From JACKDW01 sp964621785 (GTDB lineage Bacteria; Myxococcota_A; Polyangia; Nannocystales; Nannocystaceae), in assembly GCA_964621785.1 (NCBI GenBank), contig CAZUPD010000029.1, positions 3,643 through 67,642 on the forward strand: 64,000 nucleotides of DNA, written 5' to 3'. Below, one piece after another: positions 35,445-43,578 of the stretch (its first letter is position 1; each line of letters opens with the position of its first letter). The translations under genes were made by a program, and so were the position numbers. Under the pieces are notes generated by a model. That model made no database searches, was not told the DNA's origin, and was given only the letters and a program-made list of their open reading frames with translations.

Positions 35445-36338
35445 GTGCCACTGCGGAGTATGACGGGATACGGGTCGCGGACAGTTGCACTGACCGACGA
35501 CCAAGCATCGCTCACCCTCGAGATCCGATCGGTCAACCTGCGGTTTTTGGACATCAAGATCCGCCAGCCGTTTGGGATGATCGGCGAACGAAAGCTGCGC
35601 AAGTTGGTGTCGTCACAGCTCGGTCGTGGGCGTGTCGAGGTCCAGGTCACGGTCGTCCGCGACGAGGCTGCAGCCGACACCCAACAGCTGCGTGAGGCGC
35701 TTGATGCCGTGGCGTTGGCGACCACCGTCGCGGGCGAAAAAAACGTTGAACTTGCAAGTTTTAGTGCCCTCGAGTTGCTGCGGTTTGTCCACTCGCGTGC
35801 GGGTGGGGGCCGCACGGTCGAGGCGCCGCCCGACGAGTTGTGGTCGTGTGCCAAACAGGTTGTCGACGATTTGGTGGCCATGCGCACCGCCGAAGGAGAT
35901 GCGTTGTGTCAGGTGTTGGCCACGCTCGCCGACGAACTCGAGCGCGAGGTCGCCGGGATTGCCGAGACCCTCGCCGGTGAGCAGGAGCGGTTGATGACCC
36001 GGGCCCGCGAGCATCTCGCTGCTATTTTGGCGGACGCCGAGCCGGAGGCCGAACGCCTGCAAGAGCGCTTGATCGGCGAAGTCGGGGTCCTGATCCACAA
36101 AGGCGATATCGCCGAGGAACTCGCCCGGGTAGCGAGCCACCTGGGCCAGTGGCGCGAGGTATTGGCGGCCGAGGTCAAGCCGGGGCAGGGCAAGACCCTC
36201 GATTTTTTGTGTCAGGAGCTTTTTCGCGAAGTCACCACCATGGGCAGTAAGATCACCGCACACGATGGGGCACGCCGGGTGATCAACGCGAAAGGGATCG
36301 TCGAACGCATGCGGGAGCAGGTCCAAAATGTCGAATAG
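35445..36338 (+). CDS. yicC: YicC family protein (RNA-processing endoribonuclease family)
   Basis: 297 residues. The N-terminal SMTGYGSRTV and SVNLRFLDIKIRQP and the C-terminal GQGKTLDFLCQELFREVTTMGSKI are diagnostic of YicC/YloC proteins, which include characterised endoribonucleases. GTG 35445 gives VPLRSMTGYG; an ATG at 35460 is internal to the conserved motif and unlikely. The gene overlaps gmk by 11 bases, the conserved yicC-gmk arrangement. rpoZ, often next after gmk, is absent and the RSH gene follows directly. Confidence 0.93.
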   Translation: MPLRSMTGYGSRTVALTDDQASLTLEIRSVNLRFLDIKIRQPFGMIGERKLRKLVSSQLGRGRVEVQVTVVRDEAAADTQQLREALDAVALATTVAGEKNVELASFSALELLRFVHSRAGGGRTVEAPPDELWSCAKQVVDDLVAMRTAEGDALCQVLATLADELEREVAGIAETLAGEQERLMTRAREHLAAILADAEPEAERLQERLIGEVGVLIHKGDIAEELARVASHLGQWREVLAAEVKPGQGKTLDFLCQELFREVTTMGSKITAHDGARRVINAKGIVERMREQVQNVE

Positions 36339-36975
36339 CCGCGGGGCACTTCTGGTCGTTTCTTCCCCCTCGGGCGCTGGCAAGACGACGCTTTGCAACC
36401 GCCTGCGCGAGGAGTTCCCGCAGCTCGGCTACAGCGTGTCGTACACCACGCGAAAGCCTCGCAAAGGTGAGCGCAACGGGGTCGACTATCACTTCGTCGA
36501 CAAACCGACGTTTGCCGAAATGGTCGCCCGCGACGAGTTCGCTGAGTATGCCCTGGTCCACGGCAACAACTACGGGACCACCACCCAAACTGTGAGCGAA
36601 GCCCTGAGTCGAGGGCGCGACCTCCTGTTTGATATCGACTTCCAAGGAGGTCGCCAGCTCAAGCAAAAGTTCGCCGACGATATGGTGCTGATCTTTATCC
36701 TCCCGCCCTCGCTCGACGAGTTGGCAAAACGGCTGCGCGGCCGAGCTACGGATGCGCGTGAGGTCATCGAACGGCGACTGCGAGTGGCCCGCGAAGAGCT
36801 GCGACACTACGATGAGTACGACTTCGTGATCGTGAACGAAAACCTCAACCGGGCCTATGACGCACTGCGTGCGATCTATGTCGCCAGCCTCTACCGCTGT
36901 CATCGCCAACACCGGACGGCGCAAGCGGTGTTGTCCGGCCAGCGCGTCCTCAACATCGAAGTGGGGGACGCATGA
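36328..36975 (+). CDS. gmk: Guanylate kinase
   Basis: It phosphorylates GMP to GDP. The 215-residue protein has Walker A SSPSGAGKTTL (about residue 13), the GMP-binding YSVSYTTRKPRKGERNGVDYHFV and LFDIDFQGGRQLK. GMP kinase activity is a known target of (p)ppGpp, and the next gene is an RSH enzyme whose ATG overlaps the gmk stop (ATGA). The ATG at 36328 lies inside the end of yicC. Confidence 0.96.
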   Translation: MSNSRGALLVVSSPSGAGKTTLCNRLREEFPQLGYSVSYTTRKPRKGERNGVDYHFVDKPTFAEMVARDEFAEYALVHGNNYGTTTQTVSEALSRGRDLLFDIDFQGGRQLKQKFADDMVLIFILPPSLDELAKRLRGRATDAREVIERRLRVAREELRHYDEYDFVIVNENLNRAYDALRAIYVASLYRCHRQHRTAQAVLSGQRVLNIEVGDA

Positions 36976-39302
36976 CACCGGACGCCTTTGTCGGGCGCCC
37001 GCGCGGCGACGGTCCGATGACGCCGGAGTCGTTGGTGCAGGACCTCCTGACCAGTCTCCGCGAGCGCACCGATCCGATCGACACGCAGGTGATCGAACGC
37101 GCCTTTGCCCTCGCCCAACACGCCCACACCGGGCAGATGCGCAAGAGCGGTGAGCCCTACCTGATTCACCCAGTGCGCGTGGCCACCACGATTGCGGGGC
37201 TTGGTCTCGATGCCGAGAGCATCGCCTCGGGGCTGCTCCACGACTCGGTCGAGGATTCCGAGTTGACCGTGTTCGACCTGACCGAAGAAGTCGGTCGCGG
37301 GGTGGCCAACCTGGTCGACGGGGTCACCAAGTTGGGCAAGGTTCCGTACCTCTCGCGCCAAGAACAACAGGCCGAAAGCTTCCGCAAGATGCTGCTGGCG
37401 ATGAGCGAGGATATCCGCGTACTGCTGGTCAAACTCGCCGATCGCCTCGACAACATGCGGACGCTCGAGCACATGCCGCGGGAAAAACAGGTTCGGATCG
37501 GCCGCGAGACCATGGAGATCTACGCACCGCTGGCCCACCGCCTCGGGATCCAAGCGATCCGCTGCGAGCTCGAAGACCTGAGCTTTCGCTATCTCGAGCC
37601 GGCTGTGTACACCGAAGTTCGCGAGCGGCTCGATGCGCTGTTGGCCAGCGACCCCGACTTTATCGACTACGGGTTGCAGGAGCTGCGGGATGCCTTTTTA
37701 AATCCGGGTCCGCTCGACGGCGGCGAACAGGTCGCGTGGGATCAAGAGATCCACGGGCCGGTGGTGTTTCGCGCCAGTGTTCGCACACCCCATCAAGTCC
37801 ATCGAGCCAACCTCGGGACGATCGCCGACCTCGACCACGTCGACCTGGCCAACTACGAGATCATCACCCGCGACCGCGGGACTTGTTACTACTCGCTGGG
37901 GATCCTCCACGCCCACTTCAAACCGGTACCCGGACAATTTCGCGATCACATCGCCCTGCCGCGGCCCAACCACTACCGGGCGCTGCACACCTCGGTGATC
38001 AACTCGCGGGGGATACGGCGGCGGGTTTTGATCCGCTCCGAAGAGATGGACGACGTGGCCCAGCGCGGGGTCGTGGCGATGCTCAAGCACAAAGAGGGGT
38101 CCAAGCAGGCGCGTTGGAGCAACCTCGCATGGCTCAAGCAACTCATGGACTGGCAGGGCGAGGTCACCGATCCGCATGAGTTCATCGCCGCGGTCAAGGC
38201 CGACCTGTTCGCCGACGAAGTCTATGTGTTTACCCCGCAGGGCGATGCCCGGGTGTTTGCCAAGGGGGCCACGCCGATCGATTTTGCGTTCTCGATCCAC
38301 ACCGATGTCGGAACCCGCTGTTCAGCTGCCCGCGTCAATGGGCAACTGGTGCCGCTGCGCTATCAACTGCGCCAGGGCGACACCATCGAAATCATCACCA
38401 GCGCGACTGCCCGTCCGCGTCGGGAGTGGCTCAAGATGTGCAACTCGTCGCGGGCGCGGGCGCGGATCAAACAATTTCTGCGGTACGAAGAGCGCACGCG
38501 CCTCAAACAATTAGGTCGCACGCTGATCACCCGCGAACTCGAAGTCCGCGAGGTTGCACTCGCCGATCTCGAACGCGTCGGGGTGGTTGACGATGTCGCC
38601 AAACAACTCGAGCTGCCCCGGGACTACCGCGGTCGCGACGGGCTTTACGAGGCGCTCGGTGCCGGCTTGGTCGACGTCGCAGATGTCTGCCTCACTCTCG
38701 CGCCGGAAGCCGAGATCTCGGCCGAAAAACCCCGGGATGGAAACCTCCTCAAACGCATGTTCCGACGCATGTCCGGGCGTGGGACCAAACAGTCGCGCAA
38801 GGTTCGGCCGCTCCAGGGAAAGGGGGAGGCGACCGCTCCGGTGGTGATCGATGCCGCGGCCCTCGAAGGCGTGCGCTCACAAGCGCCGGTGATCCAACTC
38901 GCGACCTGTTGCTCACCCGTCCCCGGCGACAACCTGCTCGGCTACTTCATCCCGGGCAAGGGGATCATCGCCCATGTCGAGACCTGCCCGACGGCGGTCG
39001 AGCAGGTCGCCGATCGCATGTATCTGTCCTGGGCCCCTGGCCTCGAGCTCGAGCGGCCGGTGACGTTAGAGGTCAAAACCGGCAACACAGTGGGATTGTT
39101 GGCCGAGATGAGCAGGGTTTTTTCCCACCACAGCGTCAACATCAAGCAGGCCAACTGCCGCAGCTATGAAGGTGGGCAACGGGCCATCAACACGTTTCAT
39201 GCGTCGGTCAGCACCCGCGCCCAACTCGATTCTCTGTGCGAAGCGCTGCAGGCAGTCGAGGGGGTACTCGCGGTCCGTCGGGTGTTTCGCAAGTTGTCGT
39301 GA
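36972..39302 (+). CDS. RelA/SpoT-homologue (long RSH), hydrolase intact and synthetase apparently degenerate
   Basis: 776 residues. An HD hydrolase domain (HTGQMRKSGEPYLIHP; LLHDSVEDSE with His90-Asp91; LVDGVTKLGK) is complete. The synthetase domain (about 240-380) keeps FKPVPGQFRDHIALPRPNHYRALHTSV. However, the conserved E-I-Q-I-R-T reads RVLIRS, the R-x-K-x-x-Y-S ATP-binding stretch reads RTPHQVHR, and G-Y-Q-S reads HYRA. TGS (about 415-475; DEVYVFTPQGDARVFAKG), a Cys-containing region (LATCCSPVPGD) and a C-terminal ACT domain follow. Hydrolysis of (p)ppGpp is likely; synthesis is doubtful. The yicC-gmk-RSH order resembles the spoT locus. Confidence 0.9.
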   Translation: MTPDAFVGRPRGDGPMTPESLVQDLLTSLRERTDPIDTQVIERAFALAQHAHTGQMRKSGEPYLIHPVRVATTIAGLGLDAESIASGLLHDSVEDSELTVFDLTEEVGRGVANLVDGVTKLGKVPYLSRQEQQAESFRKMLLAMSEDIRVLLVKLADRLDNMRTLEHMPREKQVRIGRETMEIYAPLAHRLGIQAIRCELEDLSFRYLEPAVYTEVRERLDALLASDPDFIDYGLQELRDAFLNPGPLDGGEQVAWDQEIHGPVVFRASVRTPHQVHRANLGTIADLDHVDLANYEIITRDRGTCYYSLGILHAHFKPVPGQFRDHIALPRPNHYRALHTSVINSRGIRRRVLIRSEEMDDVAQRGVVAMLKHKEGSKQARWSNLAWLKQLMDWQGEVTDPHEFIAAVKADLFADEVYVFTPQGDARVFAKGATPIDFAFSIHTDVGTRCSAARVNGQLVPLRYQLRQGDTIEIITSATARPRREWLKMCNSSRARARIKQFLRYEERTRLKQLGRTLITRELEVREVALADLERVGVVDDVAKQLELPRDYRGRDGLYEALGAGLVDVADVCLTLAPEAEISAEKPRDGNLLKRMFRRMSGRGTKQSRKVRPLQGKGEATAPVVIDAAALEGVRSQAPVIQLATCCSPVPGDNLLGYFIPGKGIIAHVETCPTAVEQVADRMYLSWAPGLELERPVTLEVKTGNTVGLLAEMSRVFSHHSVNIKQANCRSYEGGQRAINTFHASVSTRAQLDSLCEALQAVEGVLAVRRVFRKLS

Positions 39303-39362
39303 GTCGGGCGAAGATCGCCCCGCAGTCCGAGGTGCGTTCAGAGGCCAAAACCAGAAATTTTG

Positions 39363-39379
39363 GTGAGAAGTCCAGGGGA
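39363..39379 (+). repeat. GTGAGAAGTCCAGGGGA element, copy 1
   Basis: A 17-base sequence identical to 44363-44379. Here it lies just upstream of the candidate -35 box at 39387, so it may be a promoter-proximal regulatory element. Confidence 0.55.
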
Positions 39380-39386
39380 AGTGTCG

Positions 39387-39415
39387 TTGACAAGCCGCGA
39401 TGAGCCCGCTAGACC
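39387..39415 (+). promoter_or_regulatory. Candidate sigma70 promoter for the small basic protein
   Basis: TTGACA (39387-39392), a 17-base spacer and TAGACC (39410-39415), 22 bases before the ATG at 39438. The -35 is perfect and the -10 weak. Confidence 0.4.
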
Positions 39416-39437
39416 TCCCGTTCTCAGGCAGGTCAAG

Positions 39438-39608
39438 ATGGCTTCTTTCACCCAACAAACCAAGCGCAAGCGCGCCCGTCGTCGCAAAAATGCAGGTCAC
39501 GCCCGCAAAGTTAAGCAGGCCGCCCGCAGCACCGTTTCCTATGCCGAGTTGTTTGCCGAATGTGGTGAACCCGGCGAGCCGGCCCCCGTTAGCGAAGCAA
39601 AATCCTAA
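39438..39608 (+). CDS. Small basic protein (56 residues), possibly ribosome- or nucleic-acid-associated
   Basis: ATG 39438 follows AGGCAGG. The N-terminal half is dense in Lys/Arg (MASFTQQTKRKRARRRKNAG, then HARKVKQAARSTVS) and the C-terminal half is acidic (ELFAECGEPGEPAP). Similar short K-R-rich proteins with an ELF motif occur in myxobacteria as far as I recall, without known function. It is too short and differs in sequence from ribosomal protein bS20. The strong promoter match and terminator suggest good expression. Confidence 0.65.
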   Translation: MASFTQQTKRKRARRRKNAGHARKVKQAARSTVSYAELFAECGEPGEPAPVSEAKS

Positions 39609-39633
39609 CCGGGTTATTTGGGCCGAGAAACCG

Positions 39634-39688
39634 CTGGGAGAGGCTGGCAGTCGATAACAGCTGGCCTCTCCAGATTTATTTTTCGGCC
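39634..39688 (+). terminator. Terminator after the small basic protein
   Basis: GGAGAGGC (39637-39644) pairs with GCCTCTCC (39664-39671), followed by ATTTATTTTTC. An outer GGCCGA (39621-39626) and TCGGCC (39683-39688) can also pair across it. Confidence 0.7.
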
Positions 39689-39888
39689 AAGATTCCTCCT
39701 CGCTCCTTTGATGAGGTTGGCTCCTTAAGCTTTGGATTCGCAGATTGCGGCATTGTAGTTGCACGCAACTGTTGAGCTTCCATTCGTTCAGGTTTCGCAA
39801 ACTGCGACCGTAAGTGCGCCTTTGAAAACGGCTGACTGTTTCGAGTCAGTGGGAACCATCATTCTTGCGACTGTCGCGCGTGGCCGGC

Positions 39889-39925
39889 TTGCCAACGCAC
39901 GCAACCATTGGACATCTGGACATCG
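39889..39925 (-). repeat. Dispersed intergenic repeat, copy B
   Basis: Read on the minus strand: ATGTCC-N4-GTCCAATGGTTGCG then TGCGTTGGC, matching copy A in the upstream part and core. Noncoding. Confidence 0.65.
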
Positions 39926-40159
39926 CCTCCGACCAGAAGTGCGCCTTGTTCGCGCTGGCGCTACAAGATGGGCTTCATCGGTCCGTATGGACTGGTTGAG
40001 CCAGCCTGTGAGATCTGAATCGCAGGTTGGTGTGACCTCCGGCTGCGACCTTTGCCTGCACAAGCTCTTGGGTTGGAGGCCGTCGTCTGAAAACGGCGAT
40101 CGCTTGATCAAGCAGGCGCAGGTGCGTAGTCTCGGAGCGCCCGTTTTGCCGGAGAACTC

Positions 40160-42889
40160 ATGACCACAGATACGACCGCGGCTCCACAGCTCCCCTCGGG
40201 AACCGTCCTTGACGGCATGTACACAACTGGAGAATGTGTCCGATCGCGAGTCGGAGCAGCGACTTATGAGGCAAAAGGACCGGGGGGCGAGAAACTTGCG
40301 GTCACGGTGTACGCCGCTGACTGCTTTGTCACCCCAGTTGTGCGCGAGCGCAGCCTTCGCGAGATCCGCCAACTCGAAGCAGTCACCGATCCCCGAGTCA
40401 TCAAGGTTGTCGATTCCGGGAAGCTCGACGACGGAGGGATCTACGAGGTCCACGAAGCATTTGCCGGCAAGACACTCGCCGAGGTGAGCCGCGAGCGCGG
40501 ACCGATGCCCTCAGATGAGGCCGAAAAACTCCTGCGCGAGATCATCGGTGCGCTCGAGGCTGGAAAAAAAGCCGGCGTCCTCCACCGCAACCTCGGCGCC
40601 GAGTCCGTTCTGGTCGACGCCAGCGGGATCAAACTCGGCGGATTTGCAGTCGGTGATCCGCGCGGAAATTCAGGGTCTGGCGCAGTCGACTGTGTCGCCC
40701 CGGAGCAGGTCGCCGGCAAAAACATCAACGAGCGTACACTCGTCTACAACCTCGCAGCTCTGACCTACCGCCTGCTCGCCGGCCAGACCCTGTTTCCCGG
40801 CGATGCTGCGACCCAGACCAAACACCACGTCGAGACCGAGCCCCCGACACAAGGTGTACATGCATCATTGTTGCAAGCCCTGTCCAAGGTGCCAAAGTCG
40901 CGGCCAAAAAAACTGAAATTGTTCGCCAGTGACCTCGGGGAGATCGTCAAGTCGCAGCCGGCTGTACAAGAGCGCAGCGAAGTTCCGACAGACTCCGGCC
41001 AGGACGGCACCGGCAACAAACCGGCAGACGACAGTGGCGAGGCCGAGAGCGCGAGCGAAGCGTCCGAAACGCCGGCGAATGAAACTGTAGCTGCATCGAG
41101 TGCTGAAGTGGCAAATGAAACAAGTGTGGCTACACCGAGTGAAGTGACAAATGAAGATGTGGCTACACCGAGTGAGGTGGCACAGAGTGAGGTGGCGAGT
41201 GAGCCGGAGCCTTCGCAACACGATTCCCTCACAGTGACCCTCAAACCCAAGGCCGAACCCGAATCGGCCGCGGAGGACAAACCCGCTGGGGATGAACCCG
41301 CCGGGGATGAAACAATGGCTGAGCCGACAGAGAAGTCGATAGCCGACGCGGCTGACAAATCCGCTGAATCGACCGAACAAGCCCCCGAAGCACAGTCTGA
41401 GCAACCGGCTGAGAAATCGGCCGAGGGCGCAGAGGAGAAACCGGCAACCGAATCGTCTGCGCAACCGGCCGAACCGACCGCATCGGCCGAGTCTGCGGAG
41501 CCGGCCAGCGTAGAAACGGAGGCTGCGAAACCATCTGCGGCGAAGCCCAAACCCGCAGACGCGCCGTCGCAGACGCGGCGACCGAGCAAACCTGTCCCTA
41601 AGCTCACCCCCAAACTCGGAGCTCCAACCACCAAAACAACCAGCGGGGGCTTTTCCAAGTTCCGTCCCCCGTCGGCGGCCAAACTCGCGGTGCCCAAACT
41701 CGGAGGAGCACCGAAGATCGGCGGAGCACCGAAGATCGGAGGTGGTGCACCCAAACTCGGAGCACCGAAGATCGGAGGAGGAGCACCCAAGGCCGCGGCG
41801 ACGATTGGCGCCCCGCCCAAAATCGGAGGTGCATCCAAGGTCGGGAGTGCGCCCAAACTCACCGCGCCGACGCTCGGAGCTCCGAGCATCATCGGTGGCG
41901 GGTCGACGACAACATCCGGTTTGTTCGCCGCGCCGCCCGGACCGATGCCGAGCAAGTCTGGCGGGTTCAAAGCCCCATCGATCGGAGCACCCAAAATCGC
42001 CCCGCCGACAGCCACCGCTCCGGCCAAGTCCGACTCCGATGCGCCAAAACCTCGCACCCGTGGCTGGACCATGTTCATGGAGGCGACCGAGGATGAGGAC
42101 GATGCGGCGGCCGCATCCGGTGCAGGTACAAGTTTAGCTGGCTCCGCTGCTCCAGTCGTGCCCGAAGTCGGTGAGTCCAAACCGACCACCCGCGGGTGGA
42201 CGATGATCATGGATGACCCCGACGAGGAGGACGTCGCCCCAATCGCTCCGGTCGCAGCAGCGCCTGAGAGCCCGACCACGCGTGGCTGGACCCTGCTCGA
42301 AGAACTCGACGACGAGATTCCTGAACCGGCACCGCGCAAGCCCGTGACAACCCCGCCTCCGGGTGCAGCACCGACAGCCGCCCCGACCTCCCGCGGGTGG
42401 ACCATGTTCATGGAGGCCGAGCTAGAGGCATCCGAGGATGTCCCCGCCGAGGTCGACGAAGAGCCCGACTTCTACGACGGCCCGATCATGACCGACACCG
42501 GCACGGTCGTCTCGATGGCTCCGACCGCTGACAATCCAAATGTCGGAGGATGGGGGCGTGGCAGCCGGGGAGACGGCGAGCACATAGCCTCGTTCGCAGC
42601 TCGACTCCGCGGAGAGTCTGGGCCACAGGCAACCGCACCTCCGCCAGCGGTGGAGAGCCATGAGCAGGTCGAGCAAGCACCCGTGGCGGTTGCCCGTGAG
42701 CCCGAAATCCCGACCGAGCCCGAGATCCCGAGTGACTCGGCGATCCCGAGTGAGCTCGAGATTCCCAAACCCGGTGTCAAAGCTCCGGTGTCCAACGAGC
42801 CGCAGCCGACGTCCAACGGACCCGCAGTTGCGATCCTCTTGCTGCTGGCCGTCGCCGCAGTGCTCGTCTACATCCTGTACAGCGGTTAG
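40160..42889 (+). CDS. Tail-anchored pseudokinase with repeated GWTMFM motifs
   Basis: 909 residues, ATG 40160 behind GGAG. Residues about 10-270 have a protein-kinase fold pattern, but the catalytic residues are lost: the VAIK lysine region reads LAVTVYAAD, HRD reads HRN (LHRNLGAESVLV, near 142) and DFG reads GGF. It should not phosphorylate. A long disordered part follows, Glu/Ala/Pro-rich and then Gly-Ala-Pro-Lys repeats (GGAPKIGG type, about 510-590). Next come four copies of R-G-W-T-(M/L)-(F/I/L) followed by acidic residues (near 634, 677, 707, 744). One C-terminal membrane helix ends LVYILYSG. It is a probable scaffold. TGYANNTRCA copies are at 40855, 41086 and 42121. Confidence 0.85.
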   Translation: MTTDTTAAPQLPSGTVLDGMYTTGECVRSRVGAATYEAKGPGGEKLAVTVYAADCFVTPVVRERSLREIRQLEAVTDPRVIKVVDSGKLDDGGIYEVHEAFAGKTLAEVSRERGPMPSDEAEKLLREIIGALEAGKKAGVLHRNLGAESVLVDASGIKLGGFAVGDPRGNSGSGAVDCVAPEQVAGKNINERTLVYNLAALTYRLLAGQTLFPGDAATQTKHHVETEPPTQGVHASLLQALSKVPKSRPKKLKLFASDLGEIVKSQPAVQERSEVPTDSGQDGTGNKPADDSGEAESASEASETPANETVAASSAEVANETSVATPSEVTNEDVATPSEVAQSEVASEPEPSQHDSLTVTLKPKAEPESAAEDKPAGDEPAGDETMAEPTEKSIADAADKSAESTEQAPEAQSEQPAEKSAEGAEEKPATESSAQPAEPTASAESAEPASVETEAAKPSAAKPKPADAPSQTRRPSKPVPKLTPKLGAPTTKTTSGGFSKFRPPSAAKLAVPKLGGAPKIGGAPKIGGGAPKLGAPKIGGGAPKAAATIGAPPKIGGASKVGSAPKLTAPTLGAPSIIGGGSTTTSGLFAAPPGPMPSKSGGFKAPSIGAPKIAPPTATAPAKSDSDAPKPRTRGWTMFMEATEDEDDAAAASGAGTSLAGSAAPVVPEVGESKPTTRGWTMIMDDPDEEDVAPIAPVAAAPESPTTRGWTLLEELDDEIPEPAPRKPVTTPPPGAAPTAAPTSRGWTMFMEAELEASEDVPAEVDEEPDFYDGPIMTDTGTVVSMAPTADNPNVGGWGRGSRGDGEHIASFAARLRGESGPQATAPPPAVESHEQVEQAPVAVAREPEIPTEPEIPSDSAIPSELEIPKPGVKAPVSNEPQPTSNGPAVAILLLLAVAAVLVYILYSG

Positions 42890-42913
42890 CGCCCGATTCC
42901 GCATGTACACGCA

Positions 42914-42971
42914 CCGGAACCATTGAACATACAAGCAGGGATTGCCTGCAGCGATTGTTCAGTGGTTCCGG
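42914..42971. repeat. 58-base hairpin built from inverted AATGGTT repeat arms (copy F)
   Basis: CCGGAACCATTGAACA (42914-42929) pairs over 16 bases (one T-G pair) with TGTTCAGTGGTTCCGG (42956-42971). The loop contains an inner stem GCAGG/CCTGC (42935-42949). Arm sequence CAATGGTTCCG matches the core of the dispersed repeat. It sits 24 bases after the pseudokinase stop; there is no T-tract. Confidence 0.8.
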
Positions 42972-43083
42972 CTTGAGGTCAGCCTCGGGTGAACGTGGAC
43001 CGCCGCTCGTCGTTCGGTCTCGGATGGAGACGATGTCGACGAATTGAATGTATCAGCAATAAAATGTCCTAAAAGACATTCAC

Positions 43084-43248
43084 TTACAAAATCTCGTCTT
43101 CGTCGACGAACTCCGGCATCTGGTAGATGATGGTGTTGTCCTCCGAAGCTTGGACAGGAGTCTCCTCCACCACCAACTCCCGCACAGGGGCTGGTTGGCC
43201 GGCTTTCCACGCCTCAATTGTGTTGCAAAACGTCTCGTAATCGATCAT
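43084..43248 (-). CDS. Small acidic protein (54 residues), unknown
   Basis: ATG 43248 is preceded by GAGGAACGAGAGGCG, a good ribosome-binding site. The product begins MIDYETFCNTIEAWKAGQPAP and ends MPEFVDEDEIL; it is strongly acidic with one cysteine and no signal peptide. It could be a small regulator or a peptide precursor, but no processing enzymes are adjacent. I do not recognise it. Confidence 0.55.
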   Translation of the reverse strand: MIDYETFCNTIEAWKAGQPAPVRELVVEETPVQASEDNTIIYQMPEFVDEDEIL

Positions 43249-43578
43249 CGCCTCTCGTTCCTCACCAGCAATCGTGACTATCCTAGCGTGGTGGTGGTTC
43301 AGGCGGCAACCGGCAGTCTTGCGCTGCGCGGCGTGTACCCGTGCGATTCTAGCCCGAACGGCTCTCCGATTCGAAGGCTTGCAAATGCACTTGAACCAGA
43401 ATCGTTCGCGCATCCAATGGTTCGGAGTGTTTGGCGATGCTTGAAAATGTGTGATCTAGTGCGATGTGCGGCACCAACAGGTGGGATGCAACATGCCTGT
43501 GTATCAGTTGTTCATACATGAAACATTTTGCATGTCTATTTGGACATGTCATTGATTCGCACGCCCGCACTCCAACGC
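43249..43578. other. AT-richer spacer between tmk and the small acidic gene
   Basis: 330 bases. It contains a TGYANNTRCA copy (43380), AATGGTT repeat copy C (43411-43436) and a small AT-rich palindrome (CATGTC TATTTG GACATG, about 43531-43548). It is probably the promoter region of the small acidic gene. Confidence 0.45.
43411..43436 (+). repeat. Dispersed intergenic repeat, copy C
   Basis: ATCCAATGGTTCGG followed by TTTGGCGATG: the core and part of the flank of the family, more diverged than A and D. Confidence 0.45.

Larger units (their letters stand above)
39609..40159. other. Spacer upstream of the pseudokinase
   Basis: About 550 bases. It holds the terminator at 39634-39688, a TGYANNTRCA copy at 39754 and an inverted copy (B) of the AATGGTT repeat family near 39889-39925. 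No gene recognised. Confidence 0.5.

Noticed and set aside
39438..39608. Ribosomal protein bS20 (rpsT) call for the small Lys/Arg-rich ORF
   Set aside because: At 56 residues it is much shorter than bS20 (about 85), and its acidic ELFAECGEPGEP tail does not match.
40765..42411. Long minus-strand Gly/Ala/Ser-rich frame opposite the pseudokinase
   Set aside because: It is a shadow of the low-complexity plus-strand repeats; no start context or domain.
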